NCBI GenBank assembly: GCA_023419535.1
Contig: JAEZXX010000118.1
Coordinates: 1 to 13,748, forward strand
Length of the DNA: 13,748 nt
Reading direction: 5' to 3'
DNA from: Pseudomonadota bacterium
Lineage (GTDB): Bacteria > Pseudomonadota > Alphaproteobacteria > Rhizobiales > Rhizobiaceae
Shown here: one piece after another, positions 7,604 to 13,748 of the stretch
Position numbering within the stretch: the first letter of the stretch is position 1
Layout of the letters: every line of letters starts with the position of its first letter
Notes under the pieces: model-generated
What the model was told of the DNA's origin: nothing
Databases searched by the model: none
Seen by the model: only the letters and a program-made list of their open reading frames with translations
Position numbers and translations under genes: made by a program

Positions 7604-8311
7604 ATGCGCTACGCCCTCTATCATTCGCCCGAGCCCGGCGACCCGCTGCTGCAGACGGCGGAGGACTGGCTCGGCCGCAGCGCCTTCGGGCGGGCGGTCG
7701 ACGGATCCCTAGCGGCCGCTCCGGCGATCGTCTCCGACGCCCGCCGCTACGGCTTCCATGCCACGTTGAAGGCGCCGTTCGAACTGGCGCCCGGCCGCTC
7801 CGAAGACGAACTGCGGGAGGCCCTCGCCCGTTGGAGCCGGTCGCGCGCGCCGGTCCAGGCCGTTCCCCTCGTCCTCGACCAGCCCTCCGGCTTCTTCGCC
7901 CTCGTGCCCGACGGACGTCACGCGGGCCTCGACGCCTTCGCCGCGGACGTGGTCCGCGACTTCGAGCCGTTCCGCGCGGGTCTGTCCGAGGCCGACCGCG
8001 CCCGCCGTCGGCCCGAAAGCCTGACCGCGCGACAGCGGGACCATCTGGAGCGTTGGGGCTACCCGTACGTCATGGAGGATTTCGCCTTCCACATGACGCT
8101 CACCGGCCGCCTCGACGGCGCTGCGAGCGCCAGGGTCCGCCCCGAACTGGAACGGCGCTTCGGCCCCTTCCTCAGCGCACCGCGCGACATCGCCACGCTG
8201 GCGCTGTTTGCCGAACGCGAGCGCGGCGGGCTTTTCGAGGTGGTCGCCGTCCATCGCCTCGCCGGCCCCGCACCCGCCGCCGCCTCCCTCGGCACCGTCG
8301 ACGCGGCCTGA
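7604..8311 (+). CDS. DUF1045 protein, 2H-phosphoesterase fold, phosphonate-operon associated
   Basis: The protein is 235 residues. It begins with the family's typical RYALYHSPEPGDPLL...WLGRS and carries two HxT motifs, FHATLKAPF (H52, T54) and FHMTLTGR (H163, T165), the hallmark of 2H phosphoesterases, which act on cyclic or 2'-type phosphoesters. This family (putative phosphonate metabolism protein) is commonly found in phn operons next to phnM and phnN, as here. A reasonable inference is that it opens the 1,2-cyclic phosphate of 5-phosphoribose, the step done by PhnP in Escherichia coli, since no phnP is visible; this is not proven by the sequence. The ATG at 7604 matches the conserved N-terminus, and AGGA (7591-7594) is a modest ribosome binding site. 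Longer in-frame upstream starts overlap the preceding gene and are unlikely. A 51-base gap separates it from phnM. Confidence 0.9.
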   Translation: MRYALYHSPEPGDPLLQTAEDWLGRSAFGRAVDGSLAAAPAIVSDARRYGFHATLKAPFELAPGRSEDELREALARWSRSRAPVQAVPLVLDQPSGFFALVPDGRHAGLDAFAADVVRDFEPFRAGLSEADRARRRPESLTARQRDHLERWGYPYVMEDFAFHMTLTGRLDGAASARVRPELERRFGPFLSAPRDIATLALFAERERGGLFEVVAVHRLAGPAPAAASLGTVDAA

Positions 8312-8362
8312 CATTTCGAACGCGGCTGCCCATGCCGCGGACACGACCGGAAAGACCTTCGA

Positions 8363-9502
8363 ATGACGACCGAAACCGTCCTCTCCAACGCCCGCATCGT
8401 TCTTTGCGACGAGATCGTGAAGGGCAGCGTCAAACTCGACGACGGGCGCATCGTCGCGATCGAGTCCGGCCCATCGCGGATCGGCGAGGATCTTGGCGGC
8501 GACTATCTGATGCCGGGCGTGGTCGAACTCCACACCGACCATCTCGAAGGCCATTACAGCCCGCGCCCGGGCGTTCGCTGGAACATGCTCGGGGCCATCC
8601 AGGCGCATGATGCGCAGGTCGCCTGCTCGGGGATCACGACCGTCTTCGACTGCCTGCGCATGGGATCGGACGAGGACGGCGGCTTCGATCCGAAGGAGAT
8701 GCGCGAGCTCGCCGACGCCATCGAGCGGGCGATGACGGAGGGGCGTCTGCGCGCCGAGCACAGGCTGCACCTTCGCTGCGAGGTCTCCGCGCCCGACGTG
8801 CTCGACGCCTTCGCCGGCTTCCGGGACGACCCTCACGTCCACCTCGTGTCGCTGATGGACCACGCGCCCGGCCAGCGGCAGTTCCGGTCGATGGACGCCT
8901 ACATCGTCTACTACAAGAAGAAGCGAGGCCTCACCGAGCGCGAGTTCGAGGCCTTCGTGCAGCGCCGGATCGACCAGTCGGCACGCTATTCGGCTCCCCA
9001 TCGCCGCGCGATCGTCGAGCATTGCCGCGCCGGGGGCATTCCGATGGCGAGCCACGACGACGCGACCCTCGCCCATGTGGAGGAGGCGGTCGGCGAAGGC
9101 GTCGCGGTGTCGGAGTTCCCGACCACGATGGAGGCCGCGCGCGCCGCGCACGAGGCCGGACTTTCGGTGCTGATGGGCGCGCCGAACATCGTGCGGGGCG
9201 GCTCGCATTCGGGCAACGTGGCCGCCGGCGATCTGGCGAAGGCGGGCGTTCTCGACGTCCTCTCCTCCGACTACGTGCCCTCCAGCCTGCTCCAGGCGGT
9301 GTTCGCGCTCGCCCATGACGAGACGGGGATCACGCTGCCGCAGGCGGCGGCGCTCGTCACCTCCACGCCGGCGCGCACGGTCGGCCTCGCCGACCGGGGC
9401 CGGATCGCCGAAGGGCTGCGGGCCGACGTCATCCGCGTCTCCGCCGGAGACGGCATCCCGATCGTGCGCTCGGTCTGGCGCCAGGGACGCCGGGTCGCGT
9501 GA
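8363..9502 (+). CDS. phnM: Alpha-D-ribose 1-methylphosphonate 5-triphosphate diphosphatase PhnM
   Basis: PhnM is a metal-dependent amidohydrolase-fold enzyme that removes pyrophosphate from alkylphosphonate ribose 5-triphosphate, giving the 5-phosphate substrate of C-P lyase. The 379-residue product shows the family's landmarks: an N-terminal beta sandwich with NARIVLCDEIVKGSVKLDDGRI, then YLMPGVVELHTDHLEGH with metal-binding H57 and H60. It also has GITTVFDCLR, LVSLMDHAPGQRQF, the SHDD motif (H231, D232, D233), LMGAPNIVRGGSHSGN and LSSDYVPSSLL with D303. The C-terminal section ends in the usual strand return RSVWRQGRRV. Length is as expected. The ribosome binding site is weak (GGAAAGA near 8349), and there is no long leader. 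Its stop overlaps the phnN start (GTGA at 9499-9502), so the two are co-translated. Confidence 0.95.
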   Translation: MTTETVLSNARIVLCDEIVKGSVKLDDGRIVAIESGPSRIGEDLGGDYLMPGVVELHTDHLEGHYSPRPGVRWNMLGAIQAHDAQVACSGITTVFDCLRMGSDEDGGFDPKEMRELADAIERAMTEGRLRAEHRLHLRCEVSAPDVLDAFAGFRDDPHVHLVSLMDHAPGQRQFRSMDAYIVYYKKKRGLTEREFEAFVQRRIDQSARYSAPHRRAIVEHCRAGGIPMASHDDATLAHVEEAVGEGVAVSEFPTTMEAARAAHEAGLSVLMGAPNIVRGGSHSGNVAAGDLAKAGVLDVLSSDYVPSSLLQAVFALAHDETGITLPQAAALVTSTPARTVGLADRGRIAEGLRADVIRVSAGDGIPIVRSVWRQGRRVA

Positions 9503-10107
9503 TCCGGTCGATCCCCATCCCGGGCGGCGTCTTCGTCGCCGTCGTCGGCCCCAGCGGCTCGGGCAAGGATTCCGTCATGCGCCTGGCGAACGAGCGGCTG
9601 GAGCGGGAAGCGCCGGGGCGGGTGCACTTCGCCCGCCGCATCATCACGCGGGAGGCGGACGGCGGTGCCGAGACGCACGAAACCTGCTCGGCCGAGCGCT
9701 TCGCCGCCCTGCGCGCCGACCGCGGCTTCGCCCTGTCCTGGACCGCTCATGGCTGCGCCTACGGCATCCCGGCCGCGGCGGACGACCTCGTGGCCGCCGG
9801 CACGATCGTCGTCGCCAACCTTTCGCGCGCCGTCCTTCCCGACATGCGGGCGCGCTACGCACGCAGCCTCGCGATCGCGATCACCGCTCCGCTGCCGGTC
9901 CTGGCGGCCCGCATCGCCACGCGGGGCCGCGAGAGCGGACCGGAGGTGGAGGCCCGGCTCGCCCGCTCGGAGCGCTTCTGTGCGCCCGCGATCCCTTACG
10001 ATCTCGTCATCGACAATTCCGGACCACTCGAAACGTCCGTGTGCTGCTTCCTCGACCGCTTGAAGCCTCTCCTGTCGGACCCGGCGCGGCGCGCGACCGC
10101 CGTCTGA
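9499..10107 (+). CDS. phnN: Ribose 1,5-bisphosphate phosphokinase PhnN
   Basis: PhnN uses ATP to turn ribose 1,5-bisphosphate into PRPP, which returns the sugar of the C-P lyase pathway to nucleotide metabolism. The 202-residue protein is a guanylate-kinase-like P-loop enzyme. The Walker A motif is GPSGSGKDS (residues 17-25). Further family motifs are FARRIITREADGGAETHE, the SWTAHGCAYGIP segment, VVANLSRAVLPDMRARY and the closing YDLVIDNSGPLE. The start is a GTG at 9499 embedded in the phnM stop; a later ATG would remove the P-loop. No other gene on this strand follows closely. A 75-base gap with its own promoter signal separates it from the acylase gene. Confidence 0.94.
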   Translation: MIRSIPIPGGVFVAVVGPSGSGKDSVMRLANERLEREAPGRVHFARRIITREADGGAETHETCSAERFAALRADRGFALSWTAHGCAYGIPAAADDLVAAGTIVVANLSRAVLPDMRARYARSLAIAITAPLPVLAARIATRGRESGPEVEARLARSERFCAPAIPYDLVIDNSGPLETSVCCFLDRLKPLLSDPARRATAV

Positions 10108-10128
10108 CGAGGGGCGTGCCGACGAGAC

Positions 10129-10156
10129 TTGCCTCCTCCTAAGGCGTCCTTACAAT
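10129..10156 (+). promoter_or_regulatory. Sigma70-like promoter of the acylase gene
   Basis: TTGCCT (10129-10134) and TACAAT (10151-10156) are 16 bases apart and lie in the 75-base gap between phnN and the acylase. The -10 differs from TATAAT at one base. A transcript would start near 10163 and carry a leader of about 20 bases with the ribosome binding site GGGAGGT. This is a motif match only. Confidence 0.5.
10140..10152. promoter_or_regulatory. Inverted repeat TAAGG-CGT-CCTTA in the promoter spacer, possible operator
   Basis: Perfect 5-base arms (10140-10144 and 10148-10152) around a 3-base centre lie between the -35 and -10 elements and touch the -10. A repressor bound here would block RNA polymerase. 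The repeat is short and could be chance. Confidence 0.25.
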
Positions 10157-10182
10157 CGAGGACGCATTGGGAGGTGCCACAC

Positions 10183-12597
10183 ATGACCATGGTGAAGCTC
10201 ATCGCCGCAGCGCTTCTAGGCTCGACGCCGCTCCTTCATTCCGCCCCCGCCCTCGCCGAGTTCGCCAGCGCCGTCGCGCAGGAGACGCGGCAGGTGCCCG
10301 GCCTTCAGGCGCCCGCCGAGATCGTCCTCGATCACTGGGGCATCCCGCACATCTACGCGGGCAGCGAGCGCGACGCCCTGTTCCTCCAGGGCTACAACGC
10401 GGCGCGCGACCGGCTCTGGCAGATCGATCTCTGGCGCAAGCGCGGCCTCGGCCGTCTCGCCGAGAGCTTCGGCGCGTCCTATGCCGATCAGGACCGCGCC
10501 GCGCGGCTGTTCCTGTTCAAGGGCGACATGGACGCCGAATGGGAAGCCTACGGCCCCAAGGCCAAGAGCTACACGGATGCCTTCGTCGAGGGTCTCAACG
10601 CCTATGTCGATCAGGTGCTCGCCGGCGAGATAGAGCTCCCCGTCCAGTTCCGCGTCAGCGGCAGCCGCCCCGAGCGCTGGACGCCGGAGGACGTCGTTCG
10701 CATCCGCAGCCACGGGCTGACGCGCAACGCCGCCTCCGAGGTGGAGCGCGCCCGGGTCGCCTGCTCCGCGAACCTTCAGGCCGATCGCCTGCGTGCCCAG
10801 CTCGAACCGGACTGGACGCCCACCGTGCCCGACGGGCTCGACCCCTGCGACGTCCCCGAGGACGTTCTGGCGGACTACCAGCTGGCGACCAAGCCCGTGA
10901 CCTTCGAGGCTCCACAGGAGCGCGACGCCGCTCTGGACCAGCGCGAGTTCCTGCGCGCCTCGCGCGAGACGCGCGACACGATCGGGTCCAACAACTGGGT
11001 GGTGGCCCCCGGCCGCAGCGCGACCGGGCGGCCGATCCTCGCCAACGATCCGCACCGCGCGCACTCCGTTCCGTCGCTGCGCTACATCGTCCATCTGAAC
11101 GCGCCCGAACTTTCCGTGATCGGCGCCGGCGAGCCTTCGCTGCCCGGCATCTCGATCGGCCACAACGGCACCATCGCCTTCGGCCTGACGATTTTCTCGG
11201 TCGATCAGGAGGATCTCTACGTCTACGAGCTGAACCCCGAGAACCCGGACGAATACCGCTACGGCGACGGCTGGGAGGCGATGCGCGTCGAGGAGGAGAC
11301 GATCGCGGTCAGGGACGGCGAACCGCGGACGGTCCAGCTGCGCTACACCCGCCACGGGCCGGTGCTTCGCGTCGACGCGGCGAACAACCGCGCTTTCGCG
11401 CTGCGCACGGTCTGGCTGGAGCCCGGCACCTCGGCCTATTTCGGCTCCTCGGACTACATGACCGCGAAGAACTGGGAGGAGTTCGAGACGGCGATGAACC
11501 GGTTCGCCACACCCTCCGAGAACCAGGTCTACGCCGATACGGACGGCAATATCGGCTGGATCGCCGCCGGCATGACGCCGAAGCGCGCGGGCTGGGACGG
11601 GCTCCTGCCGGTGCCCGGCGACGGGCGCTACGAATGGGGCTTCTTCCAACGCTCCGACCTGCCCTCCTCCTACAATCCCGAAAAGGGCTGGTTCGCGACC
11701 GCCAACGAGATGAACCTTCCGGAGGACTTCCCGATCGAGGAGAAGCCGATCGGCTTCGAATGGGCCAATCCGTCGCGCTACGAGCGGATCGCAGAGGTCC
11801 TGTCGCAGAACGCCTCCGTCTCGCTGAACGACGCGATGCGGCTCCAGAACGACGACGGCAGCCGCGTCGGGCAGCGCCTCGCCGCGCTTTTCCAGGACAT
11901 GCCGGAGCCGGAGGGCGGCGGCGCGAGGGCGCACGCGCTCGCCATGCTGAAGGACTGGGACGGCTTCGCGACCGTCGACAGCGGAGCGGCGGCGCTCGCA
12001 GAGATCATGATCCAGGGTCCGCTCGGACGCGAGACGGTGGCGGTCGCGGTGCCCGAGCCGGCGCGCGCCATCGTGGAGGCCGGCGACATCGGCGCCGTGC
12101 TCGACGCACTGGAGAGCCCCGACGCGCGTTTCGGCGATGCGCCGGAGGCCGCGCGCGACGAGATCCTGTCCCGCGCCTTCGAGACGGCCTTCGCCAAGGC
12201 GAGCGACCTGATGGGAGAGGACCCGGCCGAATGGCGCTGGGGTTCGATCCACCGCGCCCATTTCGTGCCGGACGTGGCGCCGCTTCTCTCGCCGAGCGAG
12301 GCTGCGCAGATGAGCGTCGGGCCGCTGGCGATCGGCGGTTCGGCCCACACGCCGCGTGCCGCGAGCTACGACGAGGACTTCGTCGTGCGCTCCGGCGCCT
12401 CGTTCCGGATGGTGCTGGACGTCGGCAATTGGGACGAGAGCCGCACGATCAACACGCCCGGCCAGTCGGGCGACCCGGCGAGCCCGCACTACCGCGACCT
12501 CGCCCCGCTCTGGGCCGCGGGCGCCTACGTGCCGCTTCTCTATTCGCGCGAGGCGGTGGTCGCGAACGCGGCGAGGGTGCTGACCCTCACGCCCTGA
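10183..12597 (+). CDS. Secreted penicillin/acyl-homoserine-lactone acylase family amidohydrolase (Ntn-hydrolase)
   Basis: The 804-residue precursor has a signal peptide (MTMVKLIAAALLGS..., cleavage near PALA, residue 25). The alpha-subunit region has DHWGIPHIYAGSERDALFLQGY and RLWQIDLWRKRGLGRLAE, and then comes a spacer. The beta subunit starts at the self-cleaving, catalytic Ser269 in IGSNNWVV. Beta-subunit motifs include NDPHR, GEPSLPGISIGHNGTIAFGLT, TRHGPVL, DGNIGW and GQSGDPASPHYRDLAPLW. N508 (beta 240) and R532 (beta 264) fall where penicillin G acylase has its catalytic Asn241 and Arg263. The enzyme is expected to mature autocatalytically in the periplasm and hydrolyse an amide-linked acyl group. 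Whether the substrate is an acyl-homoserine lactone, a beta-lactam or another amide cannot be read from sequence. The ATG at 10183 follows GGGAGGTG (10169-10176); an upstream TTG at 10129 is part of the promoter. Confidence 0.92.
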   Translation: MTMVKLIAAALLGSTPLLHSAPALAEFASAVAQETRQVPGLQAPAEIVLDHWGIPHIYAGSERDALFLQGYNAARDRLWQIDLWRKRGLGRLAESFGASYADQDRAARLFLFKGDMDAEWEAYGPKAKSYTDAFVEGLNAYVDQVLAGEIELPVQFRVSGSRPERWTPEDVVRIRSHGLTRNAASEVERARVACSANLQADRLRAQLEPDWTPTVPDGLDPCDVPEDVLADYQLATKPVTFEAPQERDAALDQREFLRASRETRDTIGSNNWVVAPGRSATGRPILANDPHRAHSVPSLRYIVHLNAPELSVIGAGEPSLPGISIGHNGTIAFGLTIFSVDQEDLYVYELNPENPDEYRYGDGWEAMRVEEETIAVRDGEPRTVQLRYTRHGPVLRVDAANNRAFALRTVWLEPGTSAYFGSSDYMTAKNWEEFETAMNRFATPSENQVYADTDGNIGWIAAGMTPKRAGWDGLLPVPGDGRYEWGFFQRSDLPSSYNPEKGWFATANEMNLPEDFPIEEKPIGFEWANPSRYERIAEVLSQNASVSLNDAMRLQNDDGSRVGQRLAALFQDMPEPEGGGARAHALAMLKDWDGFATVDSGAAALAEIMIQGPLGRETVAVAVPEPARAIVEAGDIGAVLDALESPDARFGDAPEAARDEILSRAFETAFAKASDLMGEDPAEWRWGSIHRAHFVPDVAPLLSPSEAAQMSVGPLAIGGSAHTPRAASYDEDFVVRSGASFRMVLDVGNWDESRTINTPGQSGDPASPHYRDLAPLWAAGAYVPLLYSREAVVANAARVLTLTP

Positions 12598-12620
12598 GCG
12601 CCGGCGTGCCGAGCCTTCCG

Positions 12621-13304
12621 TCAGCCGCGGGACCGCAGGGCGAGGTCGGCGACCTCGCCGAGCGTGCCCACCGCGGCGTCCGCCGCGACCTCCTCGATCG
12701 GGACCCGCAGGTAGCCGTGGGTGACGAGGACCGTCGCCGCGCAGCCTGCGGCCCGGCCGCAGGCCACGTCGTGCTCGCTGTCCCCGACGAACCAGCTGCG
12801 CGAGGGATCGACGCCAAGCCGGGCGCACGCCTCCAGGGCAGGCTCGGCGAAGGGCTTGCGCACCGTCGTGGTGTCGCCGCCGACGACCGCTGCGAACCGG
12901 TCGAGGATGCCGAGGCCGTCGAGGAGGAGGCGGGAGACCGCTTCCGGCTTGTTGGTGCAGATGCCGAGCACGATCCCGGCCTGCGACAGCGCGTCGAGGC
13001 ACGCCGCGGCGCCGGGATAGAGCAGCGTGCCGTCGACCGGCGCCGCCTCGTAGAGCGCCATGAACTCGGCGACCGCGTTCTCGATCTCCTGCGGCGCGGC
13101 CCCGCCCGTCGCCTGCAGCGCCCGCTCCACGAGCTTGGCGGGCCCGTCCCCGACGAAGAGGCGCAGGCGCGACGGTTCGAGTTCGGCGCGGGAACGCGCG
13201 CGCAGGATGTCGTTGGTGATCGAAGCGAGCGTCGGCAGGCTGTCTGCGAGCGTCCCGTCGAGATCGAACAGGATCGCCTCGGGCATGGTCGAACTCAAGG
13301 CCAT
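12621..13304 (-). CDS. gph: HAD-family phosphatase, phosphoglycolate phosphatase-like
   Basis: The 227-residue protein has the HAD motifs in order: FDLDGTLADS with nucleophile D14 and acid D16, the helical cap, GICTNKPEAVSRLLLDGLGI (motif II Thr), the KPFAEPALEACARLGV lysine and the acidic motif FVGDSEHDVACGRAAG. This fits phosphoglycolate phosphatase, which removes 2-phosphoglycolate formed by DNA repair or oxygenation. The subfamily name is less certain than the superfamily, because many HAD enzymes share these motifs. A second ATG at 13286, six codons inside, is an equally possible start: MPEAILFDLDGT is a more usual beginning, and TTGAG lies upstream of it. The gene converges on the acylase gene with 23 bases between stop codons, and I see no clear terminator hairpin there. 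Confidence 0.85.
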   Translation of the reverse strand: MALSSTMPEAILFDLDGTLADSLPTLASITNDILRARSRAELEPSRLRLFVGDGPAKLVERALQATGGAAPQEIENAVAEFMALYEAAPVDGTLLYPGAAACLDALSQAGIVLGICTNKPEAVSRLLLDGLGILDRFAAVVGGDTTTVRKPFAEPALEACARLGVDPSRSWFVGDSEHDVACGRAAGCAATVLVTHGYLRVPIEEVAADAAVGTLGEVADLALRSRG

Positions 13305-13393
13305 GGTCGGCCGCGCCTCTCATCCTCGGGCCGGCCGTCCGGCGCCGACCCGTTGGCTACCCGATCGGGCCTGCAACGTTAAGAGATCAGGGC

Positions 13394-13416
13394 CGCGATC
13401 GAACGGGAAGATCGCG
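13394..13416. repeat. Inverted repeat CGCGATC-N9-GATCGCG
   Basis: Perfect 7-base arms (13394-13400 and 13410-13416) flank GAACGGGAA. It lies about 90 bases upstream of the phosphatase start, so it could be an operator or leader hairpin. No T-run follows on either strand. Confidence 0.5.
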
Positions 13417-13459
13417 AGGGCTCGGCCCCGATGCGAGGCAATCGCGACGCAATTTTCCC

Positions 13460-13517
13460 GCGATCGACAAGTCGATCGCAAGATCGTCGGGCGATCTTCA
13501 CGGCAGGTGAGCTGCCG
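13460..13517. repeat. Three back-to-back perfect inverted repeats
   Basis: Hairpin 1 is GCGATCGAC-AA-GTCGATCGC (13460-13479). Hairpin 2 is AAGATCG-TCGGG-CGATCTT (13480-13498). Hairpin 3 is CGGCAG-GTGAG-CTGCCG (13501-13517). Arms are 9, 7 and 6 bases without mismatch, with 0 and 2 bases between units. None has a following T-run, so simple intrinsic terminators are unlikely. A structured RNA, a protein-binding array or a palindromic repeat element are the alternatives. Confidence 0.6.
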
Positions 13518-13532
13518 AGCCGCAGTCGAGCC

Positions 13533-13542
13533 CGAAATTTCG
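13533..13542. repeat. Palindrome CGAAATTTCG
   Basis: A perfect 10-base palindrome in the AT-richer part of the intergenic region, downstream of the three hairpins. It is too short to mean much alone but adds to the cluster. Confidence 0.35.
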
Positions 13543-13706
13543 ATCTGTCGTCGCAATTTTACCGAGTGGAATAATCGTCAATGGATTCATCCGCTTCGCG
13601 TGACGCGGGTGCGATGTGCTGATGACACGAACGTGAATGCGTCTGTTCTTGCCTCCGTGTCGCCATACTTCCCCGAAAGTTAGTCGAACGCGCCGCCCGA
13701 CCAGAC

Positions 13707-13733
13707 GATCAGGATCAGTGGAGATCAGGATCA
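13707..13733. repeat. Direct repeat GATCAGGATCA, two copies at 16-base period
   Basis: Copies at 13707-13717 and 13723-13733 are identical and separated by GTGGA. Each itself contains GATCA twice. They lie immediately before a possible GTG start at 13735. A 16-base period could suit a regulator binding in tandem, but this is only a pattern. Confidence 0.4.
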
Positions 13734-13748
13734 CGTGCCGCCCCTCGC

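Larger units (their letters stand above)
13449..13564. repeat. Direct repeat GCAATTTT(C/A)CCG, two copies 104 bases apart
   Basis: Copies at 13449-13460 and 13553-13564 match at 11 of 12 bases and bracket the three hairpins and the CGAAATTTCG palindrome. They stand out against the GC-rich background. Confidence 0.45.
13305..13748. other. Non-coding, structured intergenic region upstream of the HAD phosphatase gene
   Basis: I find no credible protein gene in these 444 bases. The open frames here have no family features, and one crosses the phosphatase gene antisense. The part from about 13440 to 13680 is visibly richer in A and T than the coding DNA. It contains several perfect inverted repeats (listed separately), two copies of an AT-rich element and a GATC-containing direct repeat at the right edge. 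It probably holds the phosphatase promoter (- strand) and perhaps the leader of a gene beyond the window: a GTG at 13735 has AGGA nearby, but only 14 bases remain. I see no convincing promoter hexamers. Confidence 0.7.

Noticed and set aside
10167..13382. Very long frames of more than 1000 codons on both strands over the acylase and phosphatase genes
   Set aside because: They are shadows of the acylase and phosphatase frames, with Arg-rich translations and no motifs; the true genes have signal peptide, catalytic motifs and ribosome binding sites.
13460..13517. CRISPR array
   Set aside because: The repeated units are different inverted repeats, not identical direct repeats with spacers of uniform length.
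13556..13581. Possible - strand promoter TTGACG-N14-TAAAAT for the phosphatase gene
   Set aside because: Both hexamers are reasonable but the 14-base spacer is too short for a normal sigma70 promoter.
13060..13683. Plus-strand frame of 207 codons running from the phosphatase gene into the intergenic region
   Set aside because: The first part is antisense to the HAD gene and the rest crosses the hairpin cluster; no family features or ribosome binding site were seen.
13385..13731. High number of GATC sites suggesting Dam-type control or a replication origin
   Set aside because: GATC is also frequent in the coding parts of this window, and no DnaA box resembling TTATCCACA was found in the region.

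Overview
The window is GC-rich, densely coding DNA whose third codon positions are almost all G or C. The combination of a YadA-type adhesin, an archaic (Csu-type) chaperone-usher pilus and a DUF1045-phnM-phnN cassette suggests an alphaproteobacterium, most likely of the order Hyphomicrobiales. This placement is inferred from gene content and style; no rRNA or other marker is present.

Region 1 (1-7509, all + strand) concerns the cell surface. It opens with the C-terminal 642 codons of a trimeric autotransporter adhesin, with stalk modules, a head-like repeat block and a membrane anchor. A small secreted NTF2-like protein begins five bases after its stop codon. A compact archaic pilus locus follows: a one-domain spore-coat-U (SCPU) pilin, a periplasmic chaperone that has only the N-terminal PapD-like domain, an outer-membrane usher, and a two-domain SCPU protein in the position of the CsuE tip adhesin. 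Gaps are 0-32 bases and several ribosome binding sites overlap the preceding stop, so the block looks like one transcription unit. A secreted protein of unknown function comes next.

Region 2 (7604-10107, + strand) is a phosphonate side cassette: a DUF1045 2H-phosphoesterase, PhnM and PhnN. PhnM and PhnN act on ribose-phosphate intermediates of the C-P lyase pathway and lead to PRPP. The C-P lyase core (phnGHIJKL) is not in the window.

Region 3 (10108-12597, + strand) is a secreted Ntn-hydrolase of the penicillin/acyl-homoserine-lactone acylase family. It has a recognisable sigma70-like promoter (TTGCCT-N16-TACAAT) overlapped by a small inverted repeat.

Region 4 (12621-13748) holds a HAD phosphatase resembling phosphoglycolate phosphatase on the - strand, convergent with the acylase. 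Upstream of it lies a 444-base non-coding stretch with several perfect inverted repeats, three of them packed back to back, plus two direct repeats. It is the least explained part of the window.

The items most worth following up are the single-domain pilus chaperone, the joint adhesin/pilus operon with its NTF2-like member, and the hairpin-rich intergenic region. No complete new system could be demonstrated from sequence alone.
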